Shown: positions 23,923-31,447 of the stretch, piece after piece | Layout of the letters: the number at the start of each line of letters is the position of its first letter | How positions within the stretch are numbered: the stretch's first letter is position 1 | Source of the DNA: Sphingobacterium sp. UBA4616 | Lineage (GTDB): Bacteria; Bacteroidota; Bacteroidia; Sphingobacteriales; Sphingobacteriaceae | Direction of reading: 5' to 3' | DNA length: 34,426 bases | Assembly: GCA_002386525.1 (NCBI GenBank) | Contig: DGIS01000033.1 | Span: 1-34,426, forward strand | Position numbers and translations under genes: made by a program | The notes under the pieces: model-generated | The model's input: only the letters and a program-made list of their open reading frames with translations | Databases searched by the model: none | Told to the model about the DNA's origin: nothing

Positions 23923-25104
23923 ATGAAAAAAATAGCAATTATAAGTACATGCCCACCACAAGAATGTGGGTTAGCGACCTTCACCAAAGACCTGAAACAG
24001 GGTATGGAGTTAGATGCTAGCGTCCATATTGATCTAATCGCATTATCAAAACATGGAGTAGAGGATTTTGACGAATCTGTTCGCTTCGTTATCCATAAAG
24101 ATCGACTTGACAGTTATCATCAAGCGGCGCGCCTTATCAATGAGGAATACGACTATTGTGTTATTCAGCATGAATTTGGAATATTTGGTGGTGTTGATGG
24201 TATTTTCATTACACAAATTGCCAACAACGTTACGATACCTTTATTAACAATATTTCATACTATTTTGCAAACACCGTCGTTGCAGCAAAAAGAAATTATG
24301 GAATTACTGTTGGAGAAATCCCAGGCTGTTGTTAGTCTTTCACCGAAAGGAGTCGAATTATTGAAAGAACAATTTGATCCAGCGCATGCGGACAAAATTA
24401 AATTTATACCCCATGGTGTTCCTCAGTTTGATTACAACCAAGGTTTGGCAAAGTATAAATTAGGTCTCCAAGAAAATTTTGTAATGATGACCTTTGGCCT
24501 GATTGGAAGGAGTAAAGGATTGGAGTATGCTATAAGATCTTTAGCGAGCACTGATCTGCCTGGATTCAAATATTTGATCATCGGAAAAACTCATCCTAAC
24601 GTTTTGGTTCATGAGGGGGAATCCTATCGTTTTGAATTACAAAATTTAGTCAGTCAATTGAATTTGGAAGATAAAGTTGTTTTTATTGATAAATTTCTAA
24701 CAGATGAAGAATTGAAAGAGTACCTCACCGCATGTGATATATATCTATCCCCCTATCCTCACGAGCAGCAAATCAGTAGTGGAACGCTGTCATTCGCTGT
24801 GGGAGCAGGTGCTGCTGTTATTTCCACGCCGTATTGGCACGCTAGCGATTTATTAAAAGATGAACGCGGCATATTAACGCCTTTTAACGATATACAAGCA
24901 ATGCGTGCTAACATTAATTTATTGTACTCATCAAAACGTCTATTAGCTTGGCATCGTTTTAAAGCGCGTAGTTACGGTGAGCAGACAGTATGGAAGAAAG
25001 TAGCAAAAATGTATATTGATCTCCTTCAAGGTTTAGCTACTCCAGTAAGATCATTAGTTGATTATGAAAAATATGTCTCTTTTGACTTGAAAAGAGAAGC
25101 ATAG
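23923..25104 (+). CDS. GT4-type glycosyltransferase
   Basis: The 393-aa protein has the GT-B fold of glycosyltransferase family 4, retaining enzymes that use nucleotide sugars. The N-terminal domain opens with 'IAIISTCPPQECGLATFTKDL' and has 'VIQHEFGIFGG' and 'TIFHTIL'; the C-terminal domain has 'TFGLIGRSKGLEYAIRSL', 'YLIIGKTHP' and the donor-binding stretch 'SPYPHEQQISSGTLSFAVGAGAAVIST'. No signal peptide or membrane segment. It stands alone with the 39-aa ORF, without polysaccharide genes around it, so the acceptor is unknown. A link to the trehalose and glycogen genes 5 kb away is possible, as some GT4 enzymes act in reserve-glucan metabolism, but nothing in the sequence proves it. Confidence 0.88.
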   Translation: MKKIAIISTCPPQECGLATFTKDLKQGMELDASVHIDLIALSKHGVEDFDESVRFVIHKDRLDSYHQAARLINEEYDYCVIQHEFGIFGGVDGIFITQIANNVTIPLLTIFHTILQTPSLQQKEIMELLLEKSQAVVSLSPKGVELLKEQFDPAHADKIKFIPHGVPQFDYNQGLAKYKLGLQENFVMMTFGLIGRSKGLEYAIRSLASTDLPGFKYLIIGKTHPNVLVHEGESYRFELQNLVSQLNLEDKVVFIDKFLTDEELKEYLTACDIYLSPYPHEQQISSGTLSFAVGAGAAVISTPYWHASDLLKDERGILTPFNDIQAMRANINLLYSSKRLLAWHRFKARSYGEQTVWKKVAKMYIDLLQGLATPVRSLVDYEKYVSFDLKREA

Positions 25105-25143
25105 AATTAAAGGTTCCCAGCAATTGCTGGGAACCTTTAATTC
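25104..25143. terminator. perfect 40-bp palindrome, bidirectional terminator
   Basis: A self-complementary sequence centred on CAATTG with the core GGTTCCCAGCAATTGCTGG, flanked by TTTAA/TTAAA. It starts on the last base of the glycosyltransferase gene and runs through the final codon and stop of the convergent cinA-like gene (25137-25142). Confidence 0.92.
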
Positions 25144-25631
25144 TTTAAAAGTGTATTTAGAATTTCTAACGCTTTAATCGTATAGCTAAACTGAGCCTCC
25201 TGCATCCCTATATTTGAACTTAGCTCTATTGTTTCTGTCATTAGAATCTCCTGTTTATATGCGAATGAGACAAATGCGAACAATTTCCCCTTTGATTCAG
25301 GAACTACTGTTGCATATCCGGTTGTGGCAACCGACCAATCTGTATGAAACATTCTGCCTACGGCGATTGCCATTTCTTCTGTTGTAATTGACGATACACA
25401 GTCACATCTTTCCGCTAGTTCTGCATCGACATCAAGTATGTTAATCTTTGCATCAATTGAATAGGCTGTGATGCCGCCAGCGAAAACCTCCGTTGCTCCT
25501 TCCATCTGCGAGCAAGCTAACTGCAAAAATCCTGCGGTCACACTTTCGGCAATAGCAACACGGGCTTTAGCATTACGTAGACTGTGCCTGACCTCTTTTA
25601 ATAGTATTTCTGGAAAATCTATTTGCGTCAT
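25137..25631 (-). CDS. CinA-family amidase domain protein (PncC-like)
   Basis: The 164-aa protein matches the stand-alone C-terminal CinA domain, which in PncC removes the amide from nicotinamide mononucleotide and so recycles pyridine nucleotides. Landmarks: 'AIAESVTAGFL' near residues 27-36 (the usual form is AESxTGG), 'VFAGGITAYS' (49-58), 'KINILDV', and 'SVATTGYA', where the common SGIAGP reads differently. Bacteroidota often carry such short CinA forms. The altered motifs leave some doubt whether the amidase activity is kept. It converges with the glycosyltransferase and shares its terminator. Confidence 0.85.
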   Translation of the reverse strand: MTQIDFPEILLKEVRHSLRNAKARVAIAESVTAGFLQLACSQMEGATEVFAGGITAYSIDAKINILDVDAELAERCDCVSSITTEEMAIAVGRMFHTDWSVATTGYATVVPESKGKLFAFVSFAYKQEILMTETIELSSNIGMQEAQFSYTIKALEILNTLLKN

Positions 25632-25918
25632 ATAATAGAAATAAGTAATAGATACTGCTTATTAGCAAACTTTATTTTAAACTTTATAATCGATTTTAAT
25701 CATTCAGCTTGCATACGCTAATTTGTAGATATGCTGTCGCGATTTGTCTTATTTTACTGTCCAAACTAGGGTATTTGGCAAGAACAGTCAGAACTTTTCC
25801 CTAAATTTAGTTCACTAAAACGCTCAAATCTCCTTTGAAACCAAACAGTAGCTAAGGGAATATCGTTTTTAATAAATAGATTTAATTATTTTTCCAATAA
25901 TATTTTGACCTTCTAAAT

Positions 25919-27187
25919 ATGATCCAACAGTTTTACACCTACCTAAACATTCTTGCACTCTTTCTGTTTGTAGATGTTTTGATTTTCTTGAGAATAAGGA
26001 TATTATCGATCTGGAAATCAAATGTACTGTTTGCTAAACTAGTTTGGTGGTCTTTAAGTTTGCTGTCCTATTTATCAATATTTCTCAATTTATTTTTTAA
26101 ATGGAATAGTTTTGAAGCAGCATGTTTGGTATTTTTTCCTATCACGTTACTGTTTGCGAAAATTATATTTCTCTTCTTTATTGGAATTGATGCGATGTTG
26201 CGTGCTTCTACTGTGTTCAAGAATCTCCTTATAAGGCCTAAACCCTTATCCCATCAAGAGGGAAATATACTGTCCTTAACAAGATCTGATTTTATAATCA
26301 AAAGTGGTCTTGTTCTGGCTAGCGTTCCTATTGCTGCGCTTACACGTGGATTTGCTTTAAATTTATATGATTATCAGATTAAACATATCAATTTAATTTT
26401 ACCAAATTTACCGAAATCTTTCGAAGGAATGACCATCGCTCAGATTTCTGATATACACGCAGGAAGTCTTTATAATCGGGATAAAGTGAAAAGCGGCATT
26501 GACTTGCTGATGGGGGAAAATCCTGATATCATTTTCTTTACTGGAGATTTAATTAATGATTTTGCGTCCGAAATGGATCATTATTTGGACATATTCAATA
26601 CGCTCAACGCTCCTCTAGGCACATTTTCTATACTCGGTAATCATGATTATGGAGACTATCATTTCAATAGACATCATTTTTTCGATAAAAGTCGATTGAC
26701 AAAAGAACAGAACTTCGCGGAGCTCAAAAGCATCCACCGTCAATTGGGCTGGCAACTGCTTCTCAATGAATCGAAAGAGCTCGTACTGAACAATGATAAA
26801 ATTACAATTATAGGCGTGGAAAACTGGGGGTTACATAACCCTAAAAATTATGGTGACATCGATTTGGCGATGTCTAAAGTTGATAAATCATCTTCTGTCA
26901 ACTTCATGCTTTCACACGATCCTTCACATTGGCGGGCTGAAATCATCCCCAAATACCCCAATATCGATGTTACTTTTAGTGGCCATACTCATGGAGGACA
27001 ATTTGGTTATACCAACCCGAAATATCAATGGAGCCCAGTGAAGTATGCTTACCAGGAATGGGCAGGTTTATATCGTGAAAAACATCAGGCACTCTATGTA
27101 AATGTTGGATTTGGCTATCTAGATTATCCGAGCCGATTAGGGATGTTGCCAGAGGTCACGATATTTCATCTAAAAAGTAAAAATTAA
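25919..27187 (+). CDS. membrane-anchored metallophosphoesterase
   Basis: The 422-aa protein has three N-terminal membrane helices (about 8-24, 38-62, 68-90), a further hydrophobic stretch at 128-142, then a calcineurin-like phosphoesterase domain (about 170-415). The two-metal site is complete: 'QISDIHAG' (175-182), 'FFTGDLIND' (206-214), 'ILGNHDYGD' (238-246), 'LSHDPSHW' (331-338) and 'FSGHTHGGQFGY' (353-364). This is the YkuE/YaeI-like group; some relatives hydrolyse UDP-sugar lipids, and for most the substrate is unknown. It is transcribed alone. Confidence 0.92.
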   Translation: MIQQFYTYLNILALFLFVDVLIFLRIRILSIWKSNVLFAKLVWWSLSLLSYLSIFLNLFFKWNSFEAACLVFFPITLLFAKIIFLFFIGIDAMLRASTVFKNLLIRPKPLSHQEGNILSLTRSDFIIKSGLVLASVPIAALTRGFALNLYDYQIKHINLILPNLPKSFEGMTIAQISDIHAGSLYNRDKVKSGIDLLMGENPDIIFFTGDLINDFASEMDHYLDIFNTLNAPLGTFSILGNHDYGDYHFNRHHFFDKSRLTKEQNFAELKSIHRQLGWQLLLNESKELVLNNDKITIIGVENWGLHNPKNYGDIDLAMSKVDKSSSVNFMLSHDPSHWRAEIIPKYPNIDVTFSGHTHGGQFGYTNPKYQWSPVKYAYQEWAGLYREKHQALYVNVGFGYLDYPSRLGMLPEVTIFHLKSKN

Positions 27188-27342
27188 CGTTGACATCGTT
27201 CAACTCACAATAAACCTTTACCTTATTAACTTTGTTATTCTTTCTCCGATAGAGTACGATTCTACACACGACATTATTCTAATATTACCTCCATCATGTC
27301 ATACAGTACCCAACCTCAGCTTGAGCACTGTTTGATAAATAA

Positions 27343-28473
27343 TTATCTCGGGAGTTTTTCGGGGCGGCGCATCCGGTAAGATGTGGCTGTTATTGCATGC
27401 AAAAATGCTTCAATATCTTTTATTTCGTCTTTGGTCAGATTAAGGGGCCGCATCAATGGATCGGTTAAAGGATAAAGTGGATCTTTTGTTTTCTGTTCGG
27501 TAGTAGCGGAATTCATCTGCATACCACTGTTATACATATTCAATAGCCCTGTCATATTCCAAAACAGTCCGTTGTGCATCCACGGATCGGTATTCATCAC
27601 GTCGCGCAGAGATGGTGTCCGGAAGCGTCCTACGTCGGCAGGATCCTTTGTAATCTCGTATCGCCCTAGATCCTGATATTTCCGTTTGTAATAAGTGAGA
27701 CCAATGTTATGATAAAGATCATCGGTAAAAAATTGACCATTATGACAATTCATACACCGCGCTTTGGTACGAAATAAATGAAGACCGCGAACTTCCTGAT
27801 CAGACAACACTTTATAATTGCCATCTAAAAACTCGTCAAAACGGCTTCGTCTGCTTGTCAGTGTCCGCTGAAAGGCAGCGAGTGCCTTTAGAACCTCTGG
27901 CATGGAGTAATCTACTTCACCAAAGGCCGCTATAAATAACTTATTGTATGCAGGAATAGCCTTTAACTTGGGAATCAGCTTCGTCAATTCCATGTCCATT
28001 TCGTGATGTGCCTCAATAGGACCCAACGCTTGCTCTTCCAATGAAACGGCACGGCCGTCCCAAAACAATTCCTTGCGTGCATACACATTAAGCAAAGAGG
28101 GTGTATTCCGTGTACCTTCTAGATGATCATTACCAATCGGTACGGTAAGCTTGTCAGCCCAGGAAGTTTGCGGGTTATGGCAGCTGCTACAGGATATTTG
28201 ATTGCTCCCCGATAGAATGGGGTCAAAAAAAAGATATTTCCCCAGTTTCACATCGGGCTTTTCCATTAAAGAAAAATAGCTGGTATCGATCTTCGGTAAA
28301 GACTTGAATTCATTCCAATGAGCCCCGGCATCGATTGTTGGTTTTGGCCATTCGTCCACCGGTCGTCTATAATATAGCTGTATCTCATCATCAAAGGCTT
28401 GCTGTCGGTCTTTCATAGAAAGCAAGCCTACAAAACCGAGAAGACCGACCACTACTGCAACATGTTTTTTCAT
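27343..28473 (-). CDS. di-haem cytochrome c peroxidase (CcpA/MauG family)
   Basis: A periplasmic di-haem protein. After a hydrophobic N-terminal segment (about 4-19) the 376-aa protein has two haem c sites, CSSCH at 95-99 and CMNCH at 240-244, in the spacing usual for the family, with 'GKYLFFDPILSGSNQISC', 'FWDGRAVSLEEQALGPI', 'FRTPSLRDV' and 'WMHNGLFWNM' between and after them. Classical members reduce hydrogen peroxide with electrons from small cytochromes; MauG-type members oxidise a protein partner. It is the last gene of the four-gene operon, 36 bp after the outer-membrane barrel gene. The context with outer-membrane genes makes a role in modifying or protecting an envelope cargo thinkable. 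Confidence 0.93.
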   Translation of the reverse strand: MKKHVAVVVGLLGFVGLLSMKDRQQAFDDEIQLYYRRPVDEWPKPTIDAGAHWNEFKSLPKIDTSYFSLMEKPDVKLGKYLFFDPILSGSNQISCSSCHNPQTSWADKLTVPIGNDHLEGTRNTPSLLNVYARKELFWDGRAVSLEEQALGPIEAHHEMDMELTKLIPKLKAIPAYNKLFIAAFGEVDYSMPEVLKALAAFQRTLTSRRSRFDEFLDGNYKVLSDQEVRGLHLFRTKARCMNCHNGQFFTDDLYHNIGLTYYKRKYQDLGRYEITKDPADVGRFRTPSLRDVMNTDPWMHNGLFWNMTGLLNMYNSGMQMNSATTEQKTKDPLYPLTDPLMRPLNLTKDEIKDIEAFLHAITATSYRMRRPEKLPR

Positions 28474-28509
28474 TATCAGTTTTTTATTACGACTATTATC
28501 AAAAATAAT

Positions 28510-30060
28510 TTATAAAGAAAGCCGAATTCCGATTTCCATATTCATTCTACTTCCCTTTGCAAGAAATTTAGATTCTATATTATCTTTTAATTCAACAGTA
28601 CCCAAAGAATTTCGGAGATCTAACTTTCCATAAAAGGCAAGGTTGTTTCCCCAAATGTGGTCCTTGTATTCAAAACCAAGTTTGGCACCTAAGTATCTGG
28701 TTTTATAATAGTAATAATCCCCAAAAACAACATTCTGAACAAAGGTACTTATGGATAAAGGATTATAATCCAATGTAATTTCTGTCGGAATAGCTGCATA
28801 GGGTGCAAATAAAAATTGTATAAGTTTCGTTCTGCCTTTCTGCAGATATAATCTTAAAGAGGGCTCAAAACGTAATTGGCCCACTTCAAAATCAACCGCC
28901 TGCAAGAGATCTTTTCTATTTTCAGCATAGTAGGCAACAAGAAACCCCAATTCCTTGGCAACCTCACAATGCCTATCCCAAAGCTTAAAATATTGTCCTG
29001 TAAGGGAAAGTGTACTAACTTTATAATTGACTTTATTTAGGCTACCCGTAGTCAATTTGTTGCCATCAGCACCTTTATTATATTCTCCTTCCAAAATAAA
29101 CAATTGCTGTCCCCGATCGCCATTATATTTGACGGCATCTGCAAAAAAGCTAATTGTATTTTGATCATAAATAGCCAATGGAGTGCTATAAAGAACAGAT
29201 TTCTTACTATATTTTTGATTTGTATTGTGATATTGCTGGTATTCAAATTCCGCCTTTGTATGCCATCCATAGAAATTGCTAAGATACTGAAAGCCTAATC
29301 CCTTATATTTATCATATTTAATATTATTTCGCGTACTATCTTTTTGACGTACCGTTCCATAACCATAATTCATATAATATATTCGATCTGGGTATAGATT
29401 TGAAGATTGAAAATCCGCGTTTTTGTATAGCAAAGAAACGTTTTCGTCTGCATGTCCGATTATCCCGTATACCCCTAATGTACTTTTCGAAAAATTCAGG
29501 GTAATACCAGGTTTTGCTTTAAATGTAAATCTGTTCGACTTCAAACGTGGATCTACCGTGCCTGCACTCCAATGCCGATGATAATCTATTTGAAAAAATG
29601 GTTGTATCGAATGCGTTAATTCGTATGCCAATGAAGCATTAAGCTGGTAGTTCTGACGTTGATAATCACCACTTTTATTCGCATAAGGATAATAAGGGCT
29701 TAAATCTTCAAGACCCGAACGGAGGCTATTGGCTAAACTGTCTTCTTGTATGGTGTTAAAAGTAAATTTAGCACCCAATAAAAATTTTCCCAAACGATTA
29801 AACCCGTTGGCCTGTAAACTTGTAGCAACACCTTTGTAAGCCTGTTGAGCCTTTCGAAACCCACCCCTATCCATTTGATAAATAACTCGAATATCCCCAT
29901 AAGACATCAATGAATCTCTTTGGAGAAAAGCTGGCCTCAGTAGGTTTCTTTCAACCAAGTGATGTTCGATGGTATAACTATAAATAGAATCCTTTCTGCT
30001 TTGAGCATAACTCAAAGCAGAAAGGGAAATCAAAACTATGATAAATAAAATTGAACGCAT
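28510..30060 (-). CDS. outer-membrane beta-barrel protein, DUF6850 type
   Basis: The 516-aa protein has a Sec signal peptide (MRSILFIIVLISLSALSYAQ) and then long alternating amphipathic strands rich in Tyr, Asn and Gly throughout, ending in 'SRMNMEIGIRLSL', a typical barrel C-terminus. I believe it belongs to DUF6850, a Bacteroidota barrel family usually beside DUF4876; the name is from memory of this gene arrangement. No function is established. It starts 7 bp after the stop of the lipoprotein gene, so the two are co-translated or nearly so. It may form a second pore or a platform for the neighbouring lipoprotein. Confidence 0.78.
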   Translation of the reverse strand: MRSILFIIVLISLSALSYAQSRKDSIYSYTIEHHLVERNLLRPAFLQRDSLMSYGDIRVIYQMDRGGFRKAQQAYKGVATSLQANGFNRLGKFLLGAKFTFNTIQEDSLANSLRSGLEDLSPYYPYANKSGDYQRQNYQLNASLAYELTHSIQPFFQIDYHRHWSAGTVDPRLKSNRFTFKAKPGITLNFSKSTLGVYGIIGHADENVSLLYKNADFQSSNLYPDRIYYMNYGYGTVRQKDSTRNNIKYDKYKGLGFQYLSNFYGWHTKAEFEYQQYHNTNQKYSKKSVLYSTPLAIYDQNTISFFADAVKYNGDRGQQLFILEGEYNKGADGNKLTTGSLNKVNYKVSTLSLTGQYFKLWDRHCEVAKELGFLVAYYAENRKDLLQAVDFEVGQLRFEPSLRLYLQKGRTKLIQFLFAPYAAIPTEITLDYNPLSISTFVQNVVFGDYYYYKTRYLGAKLGFEYKDHIWGNNLAFYGKLDLRNSLGTVELKDNIESKFLAKGSRMNMEIGIRLSL

Positions 30061-30067
30061 ATGGATT

Positions 30068-31432
30068 CTAATCTATAAATGATGCATCCGTTTTAGTTGG
30101 ATTTGCGCGTTGCAACACACCAAAATCATTTGATGAATTATTCGTATCTTTTAAAATACGTCTATTACCTATTTTCTTTTCAGTCTTGCGCACGATAGAT
30201 TGGCTCGAGTAAGCTCCTCCAGGCACAGATATTGCCCCTGCGTCAAATCTTTGCGGTAAACGACGTGGGATTTGCTCAGCGACAACCGGTTCCTGAATCT
30301 CAACAGCATCCAAAATAAACCTTGCCGGCATTTGGGCGTAACGCACAGTACTGGTTGTAACAGCTTGTATAGTTGGGATCGCAAATGAAGGAATATTATT
30401 TAAATCAAAGTTTCCATCAGCTTTCATCAATACAAAAGATTCTCTGGCCTGTGGTGGAAAGTACATATCACGCATACTTAGGGCTAGAAAAACTTCTACG
30501 TTTGTAACGGATGGATTGTCTACGTCATTGGCAAAGATCGTTCGTCCAGGCTGAATTTTTTGTTCATAGGGATATAACCAGGCTTCAAAATCGGCATTAC
30601 TTAGGTCTACCGTAAGTTCAGGCTTTTGGGCACCGATTATATTGCCATTGTTGTCCGTATAAGAACCAGCGTAATTTAGCGCCGAACCAGCGATGATAAT
30701 ACTTTTTCCTGATTCAACAGGATATTTTTTGCCCGTCCCATCACTTGGAATCATAAATATTCCTTTTGCGTAAACATAATCTTCGTTCGCATTATCGGAT
30801 ACTGCCATATTGATAGATTTGCTCCAATCGTACTGATTATTACTTAAAGAATATTCGTCAGTTTTATTATTCGGTTTTCCGTAAGCTAATACCACCATTA
30901 GGCTATCAGCGTACAAAGTTTCGTCTGAATTATTATAAATTTCAATAAAATTATCTCGGTTAAGAGCCCCTTCCTTGGTATCCGATCCGGCATAATAGAT
31001 CTGTTTAATAACAAAACCGCCAACAGGTTCACTAGTCACTAAGCCAATATTAAAGTCTTCATCGGCAAACAACGCCTTATCAGCTAAAGCATAGTTTAGG
31101 TAAAAAACAGATGAACGGTTTACCCCCGTCAATCTGGTGTATTCTTCAGCTGAGATAGCCAGCGAAACATTGATACTATAATTGCCCGGAGCAATATTAC
31201 GCAATGAAATTTTACCTTTTGTATCTGCTTGAAGTTTGTAAGAACTGCTATTGCCTTTATTTATCAATGTAATTTCAGCCTTGTCATATGGCACCTCAAA
31301 CCAAACTTCCTCGGGATTGACCGATAACTGCACATTAACGTTGATAGGTTGCACTTCGTCAATATCCTTTTTACAGCCTCCAAATAAGGCCAGTATTAAG
31401 GAGAAAAATAGTAGAATATAATTCTGTTTCAT
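30068..31432 (-). CDS. DUF4876-type lipoprotein, probably surface exposed
   Basis: The 454-aa lipoprotein has lipobox LFGGC with Cys20, directly followed by KKDIDE, which resembles the Lys plus acidic export signal for surface lipoproteins in Bacteroidota. Residues about 30-110 look like an Ig- or CarboxypepD-like beta domain ('GKISLRNIAPGNYSINVSL'), and 150-270 contain a lamin-tail-like stretch 'FIEIYNNSDETLYADSLMVV' that fits DUF4876. A polar tail ends the protein. It lies 15 bp after the TonB-dependent receptor, the position usually held by a substrate-binding lipoprotein (as SusD next to SusC), but it is not SusD-like. Its ligand is unknown. Confidence 0.82.
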   Translation of the reverse strand: MKQNYILLFFSLILALFGGCKKDIDEVQPINVNVQLSVNPEEVWFEVPYDKAEITLINKGNSSSYKLQADTKGKISLRNIAPGNYSINVSLAISAEEYTRLTGVNRSSVFYLNYALADKALFADEDFNIGLVTSEPVGGFVIKQIYYAGSDTKEGALNRDNFIEIYNNSDETLYADSLMVVLAYGKPNNKTDEYSLSNNQYDWSKSINMAVSDNANEDYVYAKGIFMIPSDGTGKKYPVESGKSIIIAGSALNYAGSYTDNNGNIIGAQKPELTVDLSNADFEAWLYPYEQKIQPGRTIFANDVDNPSVTNVEVFLALSMRDMYFPPQARESFVLMKADGNFDLNNIPSFAIPTIQAVTTSTVRYAQMPARFILDAVEIQEPVVAEQIPRRLPQRFDAGAISVPGGAYSSQSIVRKTEKKIGNRRILKDTNNSSNDFGVLQRANPTKTDASFID

Positions 31433-31447
31433 AGTATATGGTATTTG

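Noticed and set aside
27227..27380. Perfect -7 box TAACTTTG at 27227-27234 on the plus strand, followed by a 27-codon ORF from 27296
   Set aside because: No TTTG 19-21 bp upstream, and the ORF runs into the 3' end of the peroxidase gene on the other strand. An antisense transcript is possible but unsupported.
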